A stretch of DNA of 64,000 nt from Acidovorax temperans (lineage in GTDB: Bacteria > Pseudomonadota > Gammaproteobacteria > Burkholderiales > Burkholderiaceae_C): positions 620,001-684,000 of the forward strand of contig NZ_VFPV01000002.1 of NCBI RefSeq assembly GCF_006716905.1, in the 5' to 3' direction. The translations under genes and the position numbers were made by a program. Positions within the stretch are counted from its first letter, which is position 1. Each line of letters opens with the position of its first letter. Below are positions 43,974 to 53,909 of this stretch, in pieces. The notes under the pieces were generated by a model. It was not told the origin of the DNA, searched no databases, and was given only the letters and a program-made list of their open reading frames with translations.

Positions 43974-45029
43974 ATGAGCAAAGCCTTGCGTTTGTCGGAG
44001 AAGTGGTTCCGGCGTGGTCTGTGGCTGGTGGCGGTGGTGTTCGCCAGCTTTTTGATTGGCCTGGGCGGCACCATCGTGGGCGATCTGCCCAAGGTGGAAC
44101 GCCCGCTGCAGGTCGATGATTTTCTCGACAAGGCCCAGGCCCGCGCGCTGCGCGACACCATCCGCGCCCAGCGCGACGCCGAGCAGGACGCGCAGACCGC
44201 GCTGGAACAGGCGCAGTTGCAGCACCGCAAGGCCATGAGCGACAACCAGGCCGAGCGCGAAACCTTCAACAACTGGCTGGCCACCCGCCGCGTGACCGAA
44301 CGCGCCGACCACGACCCCGAGGTGCTGGAGCGCACGCGCAAGCTGGACCTGCTCAAGCAGGCCGAACGCCAGGCCCTGCGCGCCGTGGAGGCCCAGCAGC
44401 AGGCCGCGCTGGACGCCCGCCAGACAGCAGCCGCCACGCAAAGGCAGCTGAGCGACCTGGAGGCTGACGGCTACACGCGCCTGCAGCAAGAGCGCCGCAA
44501 GCTGGAGCTGCGCGTGTTCCTGTACCGCCTGGCGCTCACCCTGCCACTGCTGGTGGCTGCAGGCTGGTTGTTTGCCAAAAAGCGCCACAGCACCTACTGG
44601 CCGTTTGTGTGGGGCTTCATCTTCTTTGCGCTGTTTGCCTTCTTCGTGGAGTTGGTGCCCTACCTGCCCAGCTACGGGGGCTATGTGCGCTATGTGGTGG
44701 GCATTGGCATCACGGTGCTGGTGGGGCGCTATGCCATCCTGGCGCTCAACCGCTACCTGGAGCGCCAGAAACTGGCCGAAGCCATGCCCGATGCCCAGCG
44801 CCGCGAAGAACTCAGCTACGACGTGGCCCTGGCCCGCCTGGCCAAGAACGTGTGCCCCGGCTGCGAGCGCCCGGTGGACCTGAAGAACGAGACCATCGAC
44901 TTCTGCCCCCACTGCGGCATTGGCCTGTTTGACCGGTGCGGCCAGTGCACCACCCGCAAGAGCGCCTTCGCCCACTTCTGCCACGCCTGTGGCACCAGCG
45001 CCAAGCTGCGCCTGGCCAGCGAGGCCTGA
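43974..45029 (+). CDS. Membrane protein with coiled coil and double zinc ribbon
   Basis: 351 residues. One N-terminal TM (about 14-36), a long helical coiled coil (50-185, rich in Glu/Gln/Arg), three TM segments (186-262), then a cytoplasmic C-terminus with four CxxC pairs: CPGC, CPHC, CGQC and CHAC (about 292-340), enough for two zinc ribbons. I recognise no family. The order suggests a membrane-anchored scaffold or sensor with a nucleic-acid- or protein-binding ribbon. Confidence 0.75.
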   Translation: MSKALRLSEKWFRRGLWLVAVVFASFLIGLGGTIVGDLPKVERPLQVDDFLDKAQARALRDTIRAQRDAEQDAQTALEQAQLQHRKAMSDNQAERETFNNWLATRRVTERADHDPEVLERTRKLDLLKQAERQALRAVEAQQQAALDARQTAAATQRQLSDLEADGYTRLQQERRKLELRVFLYRLALTLPLLVAAGWLFAKKRHSTYWPFVWGFIFFALFAFFVELVPYLPSYGGYVRYVVGIGITVLVGRYAILALNRYLERQKLAEAMPDAQRREELSYDVALARLAKNVCPGCERPVDLKNETIDFCPHCGIGLFDRCGQCTTRKSAFAHFCHACGTSAKLRLASEA

Positions 45030-45061
45030 CGAGGTGACGGCGCACACCGTGCGAATTAGGG

Positions 45062-45133
45062 CGGGTTTGAGGGTGAAAAGCGCTGTAAGCCCAAGGAGGA
45101 TAAGCGCTGCCAGCTATGAAAAATATAGTGATG
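45062..45133. repeat. Dispersed palindromic repeat (copy 4)
   Basis: AAAAGCGCTGTAAGCCCAAG...GGATAAGCGCTGCCAGCTATGAAAAATATAG. Same modules as copy 1. Confidence 0.7.
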
Positions 45134-45173
45134 GGTTGAATCTTTTGCGCGGTGTGCGGCGGGAGCCTTCGCC

Positions 45174-45627
45174 ATGAACATGGAATTTGCCACGGCAGCG
45201 CAGGTGCAGGAAGGCTTCGGCACGGGCTTGACCGCCATGCTGATCGCCGTGTCGGCCATGGCCATCGCGGCCTACGCAGGGGGGCCGCCATTTGGCCACG
45301 CCGCTGCGCTTGCGCTGGGTGGCTGTGGGGTACGCACTGGCCCTGTGCCTGGCCGTGGGCACGGTGTATGTCAGCACCTGGGGCCGGTTCGTGCAATTGC
45401 AGGTGAATGGGGCAGGGCTGGAGCTGCGCTACGCTGGCTCGTGGCAACTGCCGGTGCGCGTGCTGCGAGACCAGGTGCAGACCGTGCTGGTGGGCTGGGG
45501 CAAGCCCGGCCGGCCCTGCTATCTGCGCGTGGTGCTGCGCGATGGCTCCAGCCACCGCAGTGCCGCACTGCCTGCGCCCGCGAGCCAGTGCCGCGTGCTG
45601 CAGGCCCAGGTGCTCGGGGCCCTCTGA
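45174..45627 (+). pseudogene. Two-TM protein with PH-like domain, split by a G6-run frameshift
   Basis: Frame 1 encodes MNMEFATAAQVQEGFGTGLTAMLIAVSAMAIAAYAGG and then leaves the frame after the six G at 45279-45284. With one G fewer it continues as RHLATPLRLRWVAVGYALALCLAVGTVYVSTWGRFVQLQVNGAGLELRYAGSW...VLGAL, giving about 150 residues: TM1, cytosolic loop, TM2 and a beta-rich domain. GGGAG precedes the ATG. Either a real lesion or a base-count error. The second half alone would need a TTG start. Confidence 0.7.
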
Positions 45628-45642
45628 TACGGGTGTGCCTTT

Positions 45643-45756
45643 AGAGCGGCTAACAAAACTCAGCGAAGCGGTTCTGGCTAGGCGCCGCGTCGCAGGCAGT
45701 ACGCGTAGTACGACAAGACGCGGCAACGACGCCAAAAGAGTTTTGTTAGCCGCTCT
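45643..45756. repeat. 114-bp hairpin repeat, copy 2
   Basis: Same 19-base inverted ends as 29677-29790 (AGAGCGGCTAACAAAACTC). The loop half differs at a few positions (GCCGCGTCGC in place of GCTGTGTCGTC), and the partner strand differs compensatorily (GACGCGGC in place of GACACAGC). Confidence 0.9.
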
Positions 45757-45861
45757 TAGCCGCGTTGCGTCGTCGGTTCACCTGGTCTGCGGCTGCTCGC
45801 CCGGTGATCTGGCTGAATGCAAGCCCGCATGAACGCAGCGCGCAGCCAGTGTGCGCTGTTT

Positions 45862-45925
45862 AGATCAAAATGGGCTCTGGGGCAGGCAGGGTAAGCGCCA
45901 GCAGCTATGTTTTGCATAGCAATCC
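45862..45925. repeat. Dispersed palindromic repeat (copy 5)
   Basis: TAAGCGCCAGCAGCTATGTTTTGCATAGCAATC, with an upstream TAGATCAAAATGGGCTCT part that has the same role as in copies 1 and 2. Lies just downstream of the epimerase gene. Confidence 0.7.
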
Positions 45926-45937
45926 GGGGCCCATGCG

Positions 45938-46831
45938 CTACACCAGATCGCGCAGCGCCTGCTCCAGCGTGGGGTACTTGAAGGCAAAGCCCTGCTGCTG
46001 CAGCCGCGCAGGCACCACGTTTTGCCCATCGACAAACAACTGGGCCATTTCGCCCATGGCCCAGCGCAGCGGCGTGGCGGGCACCGGCAGCCACACGGGG
46101 CGGCGCAGCAGCTTGCCTGCGGTGGCCACAAAGGTGGCCTGCGCAATGGTCTCGGGGGCGGTGGCGTTGTAGATGCCCTGCATCTGCGGGTCGCGCAGCG
46201 CTGCGTGGATGAGCGCCAGCACATCGTCGCGGTGAATCCAGCTCATCACCTGCTGGCCGCTGCCCATGCGCCCGCCCACACCCAGGCGAATCGGCAACAG
46301 CAGGGGCGGCAGTGCGCCACCGGGGCCCAGCACCACGCCCAGGCGCAGCACCACCTGGCGCACGCCCAGCGCCTGGGCCTTGGCCGCAGCCGCTTCCCAG
46401 CGCACGCACAGTTCGGACATGAAGCCGCCGCCTGCGGCACTGCTTTCGGTCAGCACTTCGTGCGGGGGGCGCACGCCGTAAAAGCCGATGGCCGAGGCCT
46501 GCACCCACACCGCCGGGCGGTGGTTGGCGCGTTGCAGCCAGGCCAGCAAGGATTCAGTCACGCCCACACGGCTGTCCAGCAGCACCTGCCGCCGCCCTGC
46601 TGTCCACGGCGGGCCCACCACGGGGGCGCCTGCCAGGTTCACGATGGCATCAAGGCGGGCATCGGAAGGCAGGTCGTTGGCACTGCGCACCACCTGAACG
46701 CGGCCCTGGAACAAGGTTTGGGCGCTGGCGGGCTTGCGGCTGAGCACCGTGACGCTGTGGCCCGCTGCCAGCACCTGCTGGACCAGCGCGGAGCCGATGA
46801 AGCCGGTGCCGCCGGTGACCAGCACATGCAT
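45938..46831 (-). CDS. TIGR01777-family NAD-dependent epimerase-like protein
   Basis: 297 residues from the ATG at 46831 (long upstream open frame has no start signal). NAD-binding start MHVLVTGGTGFIGSALVQQV (GGTGFIG), AIVNLAGAPV, the tyrosine-region analogue SAIGFYGVRPPHEVLTE, and GQQVMSWIHRDDVLALIHAAL near the C-terminus, the TIGR01777/SulA/YfcH pattern. Function not firmly known; these proteins are atypical short-chain dehydrogenases. Confidence 0.88.
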   Translation of the reverse strand: MHVLVTGGTGFIGSALVQQVLAAGHSVTVLSRKPASAQTLFQGRVQVVRSANDLPSDARLDAIVNLAGAPVVGPPWTAGRRQVLLDSRVGVTESLLAWLQRANHRPAVWVQASAIGFYGVRPPHEVLTESSAAGGGFMSELCVRWEAAAAKAQALGVRQVVLRLGVVLGPGGALPPLLLPIRLGVGGRMGSGQQVMSWIHRDDVLALIHAALRDPQMQGIYNATAPETIAQATFVATAGKLLRRPVWLPVPATPLRWAMGEMAQLFVDGQNVVPARLQQQGFAFKYPTLEQALRDLV

Positions 46832-46986
46832 GGCGGGGGAGGCGGGAGAAACGGGCGAAACGGGAGAAGGCGAAACAGTCACAGCGGCGTGCTCCAGTGG
46901 GTGAACTCCAGCAGCCGCATTATGGTTTCGGGGGCGGGGCATTGCTGCCCAGTGGGATTGGAGGCCCCAGGTTCCCGGGGCCGGGC

Positions 46987-48240
<1,254 letters not shown>

Positions 48241-48278
48241 CTACACTGGTCTGGTCAGTAACCCGCAAGGAGAACAAC

Positions 48279-48749
48279 ATGCTCAAGATTCTGGTGGCCG
48301 TGGATGGTTCGGAGTTGTCGCTCGACGGTGTGCGGCACACGCTGCAATGGCTGCAGCAGGGGCTGCAGGCCACGGTGGTGCTGGCCCATGTGCAAGAGCC
48401 TGCGTCGCTGTACGAGCTGGTGACCAGCCGGGACCCCGACCTGATCGCTGCAGCCAGCGTGGAGGCTGGTGAACACCTGCTGGCGCCCGCCCGGGCCTTG
48501 CTGGAGGCGGCTGGTGTGGCCTATGAAACCGACATTGGCCTGGGCGACCCCGCCCACACGCTGGTGGACATGGCCGAGCGCAATGGCGCAGACATGGTGG
48601 TCATCGGCGCCAAGGGCCATGGGGCGCTCAGCAGTGCGCTGCTGGGCTCGGTGTCGCAAGAGGTGGCGCGTGCCTGTGCGGTGCCGGTCACCATCGTCAA
48701 GCATCTGCAGGATGCGTTGGTGGACGGTGACGCGGAGGGCGATGACTGA
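48279..48749 (+). CDS. Universal stress protein (UspA family)
   Basis: 156 residues from the ATG at 48279 with AAGGAG ahead. USP fold MLKILVAVDGSELSLDGVRHTLQ and the ATP-binding signature GAKGHGALSSALLGSVSQEVARACAVPVTIVK (G-2x-G-9x-G(S/T)). Small ATP-binding stress protein, divergently oriented to tgt. Followed by a strong terminator hairpin. Confidence 0.93.
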   Translation: MLKILVAVDGSELSLDGVRHTLQWLQQGLQATVVLAHVQEPASLYELVTSRDPDLIAAASVEAGEHLLAPARALLEAAGVAYETDIGLGDPAHTLVDMAERNGADMVVIGAKGHGALSSALLGSVSQEVARACAVPVTIVKHLQDALVDGDAEGDD

Positions 48750-48773
48750 TTGCAAGTCAGCGCACTGCCAAAG

Positions 48774-48799
48774 AAAAAAGGCCGCGTTGCGGCCTTTTT
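48774..48799 (+). terminator. Rho-independent terminator after the Usp gene
   Basis: AAGGCCGC-GTT-GCGGCCTT with a T-run on both sides (A-run on the left, T-run on the right), so it can work in both directions for the convergent Bug receptor gene. Confidence 0.85.
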
Positions 48800-48823
48800 G
48801 CATGGTGGGGGCGTTCGCCCCTT

Positions 48824-49801
48824 TCAATCCAGCGATATCTTCTGCTCGCGAATCAGCTTATGCCAGCGCTGCACTTCGGTGTGGATCAGCTCGGCATATT
48901 GCTGGGGCGTGCTGCCCACAGGCTCAATACCAAAATCAATCAGCTTTTGGCGAATGGCCGGTTGCTGGATGGCCGTGGCCACCTGCTTTTGCAGGGCAGC
49001 GATGGTGTCGGCTGGCGTGTTGGCAGGGGCAACAATGCCCACCTGGGCCGAGGCTTCCACGCCCTTGATGCCCAGTTCGGCAAAGGTGGGCACGTCGGGC
49101 AACTGGGGCAGGCGGGTGGGGTTGGCCACCGCCAGCGGGCGCACCTTGCCACCCTTGATGAAGCCTGCGCCCGCAGCCAGGTCCACCATCATGGCGGCTA
49201 CTTGCCCGCCGGCCAGGTCGGTGAGTGCCGGGGCCGCGCCGCGGTAGGGGATGTGCACCATGTGCAGGCCACCTTGCACCTTGAGCAGTTCCATGGCCAG
49301 GTGGTGCGGGCTGCCCGCACCGGCCGAGCCGTAGCTGATCTTGCCGGGGGCGGCCTTGGCCTTGGCCACGAAGTCCTTGGCGTCCTTCACATCCGAGTTC
49401 GGGCCCACCACCAGGATCATGGGGAAGCGCCCCATTAGCGTGACGGGGGTCAGGTCTTTTTCGGGGTTGTAGGTGAGTTTGGAGTACAGCGCGGTGTTGA
49501 ACACCATGGTGCCGTTGTCGGCCGATAAGATCGTGTAGCCGTCTGCCGCCGAGCGGGCCACTTCTGACGCCGCAATGGCGGTGTTGCCGCCGGGTTTGTT
49601 GTCCACCGTCACGGGCTGGCTGATCTGCTGCGACAGTTGCTGGCCGATGGTGCGCGCCAAAAAGTCCGAGCCACCGCCCGCAGGGTAGGGCACCACCCAG
49701 CGGATGGGCTTGGCAGGGTAGCTCTGGGCGTGGGCGGCCACGGTTCCCCCCAGCAGGGCGATGGCAGTGATCAGGCCGGTGGCGCAGCGGCGGTTCAGCA
49801 T
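48824..49801 (-). CDS. Bug-family tripartite tricarboxylate transporter receptor
   Basis: 325 residues from the ATG at 49801. Signal peptide ending TVAAHAQ, then YPAKPIRWVVPYPAGGGSDFLARTIGQ and VTVDNKPGGNTAIAASEVARS, the Bug pattern of periplasmic binding proteins for carboxylates or aromatic acids. No TctA/TctB membrane genes are nearby, which is common for Bug receptors in Burkholderiales. Divergent from an IclR gene, with a palindromic operator between them; it is probably controlled by that regulator. Confidence 0.9.
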   Translation of the reverse strand: MLNRRCATGLITAIALLGGTVAAHAQSYPAKPIRWVVPYPAGGGSDFLARTIGQQLSQQISQPVTVDNKPGGNTAIAASEVARSAADGYTILSADNGTMVFNTALYSKLTYNPEKDLTPVTLMGRFPMILVVGPNSDVKDAKDFVAKAKAAPGKISYGSAGAGSPHHLAMELLKVQGGLHMVHIPYRGAAPALTDLAGGQVAAMMVDLAAGAGFIKGGKVRPLAVANPTRLPQLPDVPTFAELGIKGVEASAQVGIVAPANTPADTIAALQKQVATAIQQPAIRQKLIDFGIEPVGSTPQQYAELIHTEVQRWHKLIREQKISLD

Positions 49802-49837
49802 GTTGGCTCCTAGTATTGATTTATTGTTTGCAATGAT

Positions 49838-49854
49838 ATTACGCAATGCGTAAT
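49838..49854. promoter_or_regulatory. Palindromic operator ATTACGCA-A-TGCGTAAT between the Bug and IclR genes
   Basis: Perfect 8-base arms. The same sequence core is repeated before the P450 gene (50749-50764). Its place between the divergent Bug and IclR genes suggests that the IclR protein binds here and controls both. Confidence 0.7.
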
Positions 49855-49886
49855 CATTCAGTCGTGATAACCCTGTGATCTGGATC

Positions 49887-50699
49887 ATGGAAAACTCATC
49901 CTCCCTCCCGTTAGACGGCGGCAAGCGCCGCCAACGCGTGCAGTCGGCCGAAACCGGCATGACCATCCTGAAAGCGCTGGCGCGGCTGGGGGGCGCGGCC
50001 AGCCTCACGGCCATTGCGGCCGAAGCGGGCGAAAACGCCGCCAAGGTGCACCGCTACCTGTCCAGCCTCACCTCCGAGGGGCTGGTAGCGCAGCACCCCG
50101 CCACGCAGCACTACCACCTGGGGCCCGAGGCGGTGCGCATAGGCCTGGCAGCCCTGCGCCAGTGCGACCCGGTGCGCATGGGCGAAAGCGCCTTGCTGCG
50201 CCTGCGGGAATCGCTGCGGGTGACCTGTTTCATCGCCGTGATGGGCAACATGGGTCCCACGGTGATGCGCATGGAAGAGCCCTCGCTGCCCGTCACCGTC
50301 AACATCCGCCCCGGCTCGGTGCTGCCGCTGCTGTGGTCTGCATCGGGGCAGGCGTTCCTGTCCTTTTCAGAGGATGAAGCGTTGCAGGCCACGGCCCGGG
50401 CCGAGTACGAGGCAGCCGCGCCCGAGCAACGCTCCCTGGTGGGCGGCAGCGACCCGGTGCAGGGGCTGCGCCAGCAGGTGCGCGGCCAGGGCTGCGCCAT
50501 CGTGCGCGACACGCTGCTGGCAGGCATCAGCGCGGTGGCGGCCCCGGTGTTCGATGCCCGGGGCCATGTGAGCGCGGTGCTCACGGCGCTGGGTGCCAGC
50601 AACGGCTTTGACGCCCGCCCCGGTGGAAGCATCTGCCCCCGGGTGGTGGAAGAAGCGGCCGCCATCAGCGCCGCCATGGGGTACGCACCGCCTGCCTGA
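49887..50699 (+). CDS. IclR-family regulator
   Basis: 270 residues from the ATG at 49887; an upstream GTG adds four residues. Winged-helix N-domain SAETGMTILKALARLGGAASLTAIAAEAGENAAKVHRYLSSLTSEGLV and a GAF-like effector domain (about 90-260) with VTCFIAVMGNMGPTVMRMEEPSLPVTVNIRPGS. Sits between the Bug receptor and the P450 gene and next to both copies of the palindrome. Proposed effector: the compound taken up by the Bug system or oxidised by the P450. Confidence 0.9.
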   Translation: MENSSSLPLDGGKRRQRVQSAETGMTILKALARLGGAASLTAIAAEAGENAAKVHRYLSSLTSEGLVAQHPATQHYHLGPEAVRIGLAALRQCDPVRMGESALLRLRESLRVTCFIAVMGNMGPTVMRMEEPSLPVTVNIRPGSVLPLLWSASGQAFLSFSEDEALQATARAEYEAAAPEQRSLVGGSDPVQGLRQQVRGQGCAIVRDTLLAGISAVAAPVFDARGHVSAVLTALGASNGFDARPGGSICPRVVEEAAAISAAMGYAPPA

Positions 50700-50748
50700 G
50701 CGGTTGAACTCCGCGCTGGCGGGCCGGATGGATGGAAATCGAAGGGAA

Positions 50749-50764
50749 ATTACGCATTGCGTAA
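50749..50764. promoter_or_regulatory. Second copy of the operator upstream of the P450 gene
   Basis: TTACGCA-T-TGCGTAA, the core of the palindrome at 49838-49854, ending about 29 bases before the ATG of the P450 fusion. This is where a repressor of the gene would bind. Confidence 0.7.
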
Positions 50765-50792
50765 ATTGATTTCGGTTAATACCATCCGCTCC

Positions 50793-53183
50793 ATGACTGC
50801 TCCGACCCCAGCCACCAACGCCACCCCTTCGGCCACCCCCTCTGCCCCCGCCATGGGGCGCTGCCCCGTGGACCACCGCAGTTTTGCCCAGGCCGCCACG
50901 CCTGGGGGCTGCCCGGTCAGTGCCAACGCGGCGGCGTTCAACCCCTTCGAGCCCGCCTACATGCAGGCGCCTGCCGAGTACCTGCGCTGGGCGCGCGAGC
51001 AAGAACCCGTATTTTTCAGCCCGCAGCTGGGCTACTGGGTGGTGACGCGCTACGAAGACGTAAAGGCCGTATTCCGCGACAACCTGCTGTTCTCGCCCTC
51101 CATCGCGCTTGAAAAAATCACCCCGGCCACGCCCGAGGTGATGTCCATCCTGCAGCGCTACGGCTTTGCCATGAACCGCACCATGGTCAACGAGGACGAG
51201 CCAGATCACATGGAGCGCCGCCGCCTGCTGATGGACGCCTTCCTGCCCGAGTGCCTCATCACCCTGGAGCCTATGGTGCGCGACCTGGCGCGGCAGTACA
51301 TGGACCGCTTCGTGAACCAGGGCCGTGCAGATCTGGTGGCGGAGATGTTCTACGAGATTCCGCTGAACATCGCCCTGAAGTTTTTGGGTGTGCCCGACGA
51401 GGGGGCCGAGCAGTTGCGGCAGTTTGCCGTGGCGCACACGCTTAACACCTGGGGCCGGCCCACGCCGCAGGAGCAGCTGGAGATTGCCGAGAACGTGGGC
51501 CGCTTCTGGCAGACCGCGCAGCAGATTCTGGACACCATGCGCGCGCAGCCCGACGGCGAGGGCTGGATCTACGAAACCATCCGCCAGCACCTGAAGCACC
51601 CCGACGTGGTGCCCGAGTCGTACCTGCGCTCGATGATGATGGCCATCCTGGCGGCGGCGCACGAAACCACCTCCAACGCCACGGCCAACGCCTTCCTCAC
51701 GTTGCTGTCGCACCGCAAGGCGTGGGAAGACGTCTGCGCCAACCCGGCGCTCATTCCCAACGCGGTGGAAGAATGCTTGCGCGTGGCAGGCTCCATCATC
51801 GCGTGGAGGCGACAGGCCACGGCCGATGCCGTGGTGGGCGGCGTGCCCATCCCCAAGGGCAGCAAGCTGCTGCTGGTGCAGGCCTCGGCCAACTTCGATC
51901 CGAGCCACTTTGAAAACCCCGACGAGGTCGATGTGTACCGCGAAGCAGCCGTGGAGCACCTGACCTTTGGCTACGGTGCGCACCAGTGCATGGGCAAGAA
52001 CATTGGCCGCCTGCAGATGCGCGTGTTTCTGGAGGAGTTTGTGCGCCGCCTGCCGCACATGCGCCTGGTGGAGGGGCAGCCGCTGGAATACCTCTCCAAC
52101 ACCTCGTTCCGCGGCCCGGCGCGGCTGTGGGTGGAGTGGGACCCGGCCCGCAACCCCGAGCGTTTGCAAGCCTATTCCGCGCCTGAGCATGCGCCCGAGC
52201 CGGTGCCGTTCTACATCGGCCCGCCCGCCAAGGATTCGATCACCCGCACCGTGGTGCTGAAAGACAAGCAGCCCGAGGGCACCAGCGCCTTCCGCCTGGT
52301 GTTTGCCGACCCGCAGGGTGCCGCGCTGCCCGCCTGGTCTGCCGGTGCGCATGTGGATGTGGTGGCCGGGGGCTTTCGCCGCAAATATTCGCTGTGTGGC
52401 GCGGCAGATGACCGGCAGTACCTGCAGGTCGTCATCCAGCGCGAGGCCGAGGGGCGCGGGGGCTCGCGCCACTTCTGCGACCAGTTGCAGTCCGGTGACA
52501 CCGTGCAACTGGCAGGCCCCAAGAACCTGTTCCGGCTGGATGAAACGGCGGACCACTACGTGCTGATAGCCGCAGGCATCGGCATCACCCCCATGCTGGC
52601 CATGGCCGACCGGCTCCAGCGCCTGGGCAAGCCGTATGTGCTGCACTACGCCGGCCGCAGCCGCGCCCAGATGGCCCTGCTGCCGCGCGCGTTGCGCGAC
52701 CATGGCCCGGCCCTTACTCTGTATGTGAAGGACGAAGGCGGGCGCATGTACCTGCCCACCGTGGTGGCGGGCGTGCAGGCCAACCACCGGGTGTACGCCT
52801 GCGGCCCCAACCGCCTGATTGACGAACTGGAAGCCCTGGGCGCCCAGTGGCCCGAACAGGTGCTGCACTACGAGCACTTCAGCGGCGAAGGCTCGGGCTT
52901 GCAGCCCGACAAGGAGCACGCTTTTGTCGCCGTGCTGAAAGACTCTGGCCTGGAAGTGGCGGTGCCGCCCGACCGCACCTTGCTGCAGGCACTGCAGGCG
53001 GCGGGGGTGGATGTGCCTTGCGACTGCGGCGAAGGCCTGTGCGGCACCTGCGAGGTGGCCGTGGTGTCCGGCGCGGTAGACCACCGCGACAAGGTGCTCA
53101 CCAAGGCCGAGCGCGCCGCCAACACCCGCCTGCTGGCTTGCTGCTCGCGCGCGGCGGGGCAGAAGGTGGTGCTGGCGTTGTGA
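50793..53183 (+). CDS. Self-sufficient cytochrome P450 (CYP116B type) fused to phthalate-oxygenase-type reductase
   Basis: 796 residues from the ATG at 50793. P450 domain (about 1-430): I-helix AAHETTSN, K-helix ECLR (EXXR), heme loop FGYGAHQCMGKNIGR (thiolate Cys about 393). Reductase domain (about 470-700): RKYSLCG for FMN and IAAGIGITPMLAMADR plus VYACGPNRLID for NADH. C-terminal 2Fe-2S ferredoxin with CDCGEGLCGTC...CC. Electrons flow NADH, FMN, 2Fe-2S, heme in one chain. Hydroxylates or dealkylates a hydrophobic or aromatic substrate not known here. Under the IclR operator. Confidence 0.95.
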   Translation: MTAPTPATNATPSATPSAPAMGRCPVDHRSFAQAATPGGCPVSANAAAFNPFEPAYMQAPAEYLRWAREQEPVFFSPQLGYWVVTRYEDVKAVFRDNLLFSPSIALEKITPATPEVMSILQRYGFAMNRTMVNEDEPDHMERRRLLMDAFLPECLITLEPMVRDLARQYMDRFVNQGRADLVAEMFYEIPLNIALKFLGVPDEGAEQLRQFAVAHTLNTWGRPTPQEQLEIAENVGRFWQTAQQILDTMRAQPDGEGWIYETIRQHLKHPDVVPESYLRSMMMAILAAAHETTSNATANAFLTLLSHRKAWEDVCANPALIPNAVEECLRVAGSIIAWRRQATADAVVGGVPIPKGSKLLLVQASANFDPSHFENPDEVDVYREAAVEHLTFGYGAHQCMGKNIGRLQMRVFLEEFVRRLPHMRLVEGQPLEYLSNTSFRGPARLWVEWDPARNPERLQAYSAPEHAPEPVPFYIGPPAKDSITRTVVLKDKQPEGTSAFRLVFADPQGAALPAWSAGAHVDVVAGGFRRKYSLCGAADDRQYLQVVIQREAEGRGGSRHFCDQLQSGDTVQLAGPKNLFRLDETADHYVLIAAGIGITPMLAMADRLQRLGKPYVLHYAGRSRAQMALLPRALRDHGPALTLYVKDEGGRMYLPTVVAGVQANHRVYACGPNRLIDELEALGAQWPEQVLHYEHFSGEGSGLQPDKEHAFVAVLKDSGLEVAVPPDRTLLQALQAAGVDVPCDCGEGLCGTCEVAVVSGAVDHRDKVLTKAERAANTRLLACCSRAAGQKVVLAL

Positions 53184-53200
53184 ACGCCTGCGTTGGGCAC

Positions 53201-53230
53201 AAAAAAGGGAGCCGTCTGGCTCCCTTTTTT
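53201..53230. terminator. Bidirectional terminator after the P450 gene
   Basis: GGGAGCC-GTCT-GGCTCCC with A6 before and T6 after, between convergent genes at 50793-53183 and 53253-53639. Confidence 0.88.
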
Positions 53231-53252
53231 GATGGTGCGTGTGGCCTCTTAA

Positions 53253-53639
53253 TCAGGCGGCCTTGCGAAATGGCTCTGCCGGGCGCTGCAGCTTGCCGTG
53301 GGGCAGGGTGGCCAAGCGAGAAAACATGCGGCGCACGTAACCGCTGACCCACAGGCATTTGTTGAGCTCGTCTACCGGCAGCGGACCCGACACCACCACG
53401 ATGTCATTGGCCTCTTGCTGGGCACCGGCGGCGCGCAGGCGGCGGCGGGTGTTGTTGGCCCACGACTGGATGCGCGTGGGGCTGCCGTGCTGGTGCACTT
53501 TGCCGGTGTGCACGTCAAAAGCAATCGCAACGGTGTCGGTTTTGAGCTTGAACCTGCGCTCACCCGTGACGGCGCTGGGCGCTTCACGCATGTCGTACAG
53601 GTAGTAGCTTCCTGCCTTGAGTTGGTATTGCATGTCCAT
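53253..53639 (-). CDS. Conserved protein of unknown function
   Basis: 128 residues from the ATG at 53639. The start YQLKAGSYYLYDMREAPSAVTGERRFKLKTDTVAIAFDVHTGKVHQHG looks like a small beta-sheet domain, followed by a helical middle (SWANNTRRRLRAAGAQQEAND) and a basic end. I recognise no family. The ORF is open further upstream, but MDMQY is the first start with a plausible site. Isolated gene between two terminators or gene ends. Confidence 0.6.
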   Translation of the reverse strand: MDMQYQLKAGSYYLYDMREAPSAVTGERRFKLKTDTVAIAFDVHTGKVHQHGSPTRIQSWANNTRRRLRAAGAQQEANDIVVVSGPLPVDELNKCLWVSGYVRRMFSRLATLPHGKLQRPAEPFRKAA

Positions 53640-53909
53640 GGGCGGTTTCCTCTTTTGTCGGCATTTTCGAGGGCATATGCACCAGGCAATCGGGGGTAAA
53701 ACGGCCAAAAAGCCGCGCTTATCAGGCGCGTGGCACGCAGGTTTGCCGGCTGGGGTGCGCGCGCCATTGTGGCGGTGCCCCGGCTGCATTTTGTGAAACT
53801 TGAGGGTAAGGTTGTAACAATTTGCGAGGCCTCTGACGCGCCTCAAGTTTCAGCGGGCCCGGTATCCCTGCGCTGAACCGGGCCCGGGTGTGAAAACCTG
53901 TTCAGGTGC

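Noticed and set aside
50367..53084. 905-codon open frame on the minus strand opposite the P450 fusion
   Set aside because: Antisense shadow of a GC-rich gene; His/Gly/Arg-rich composition with no domain, while the + strand has all P450 and reductase motifs.
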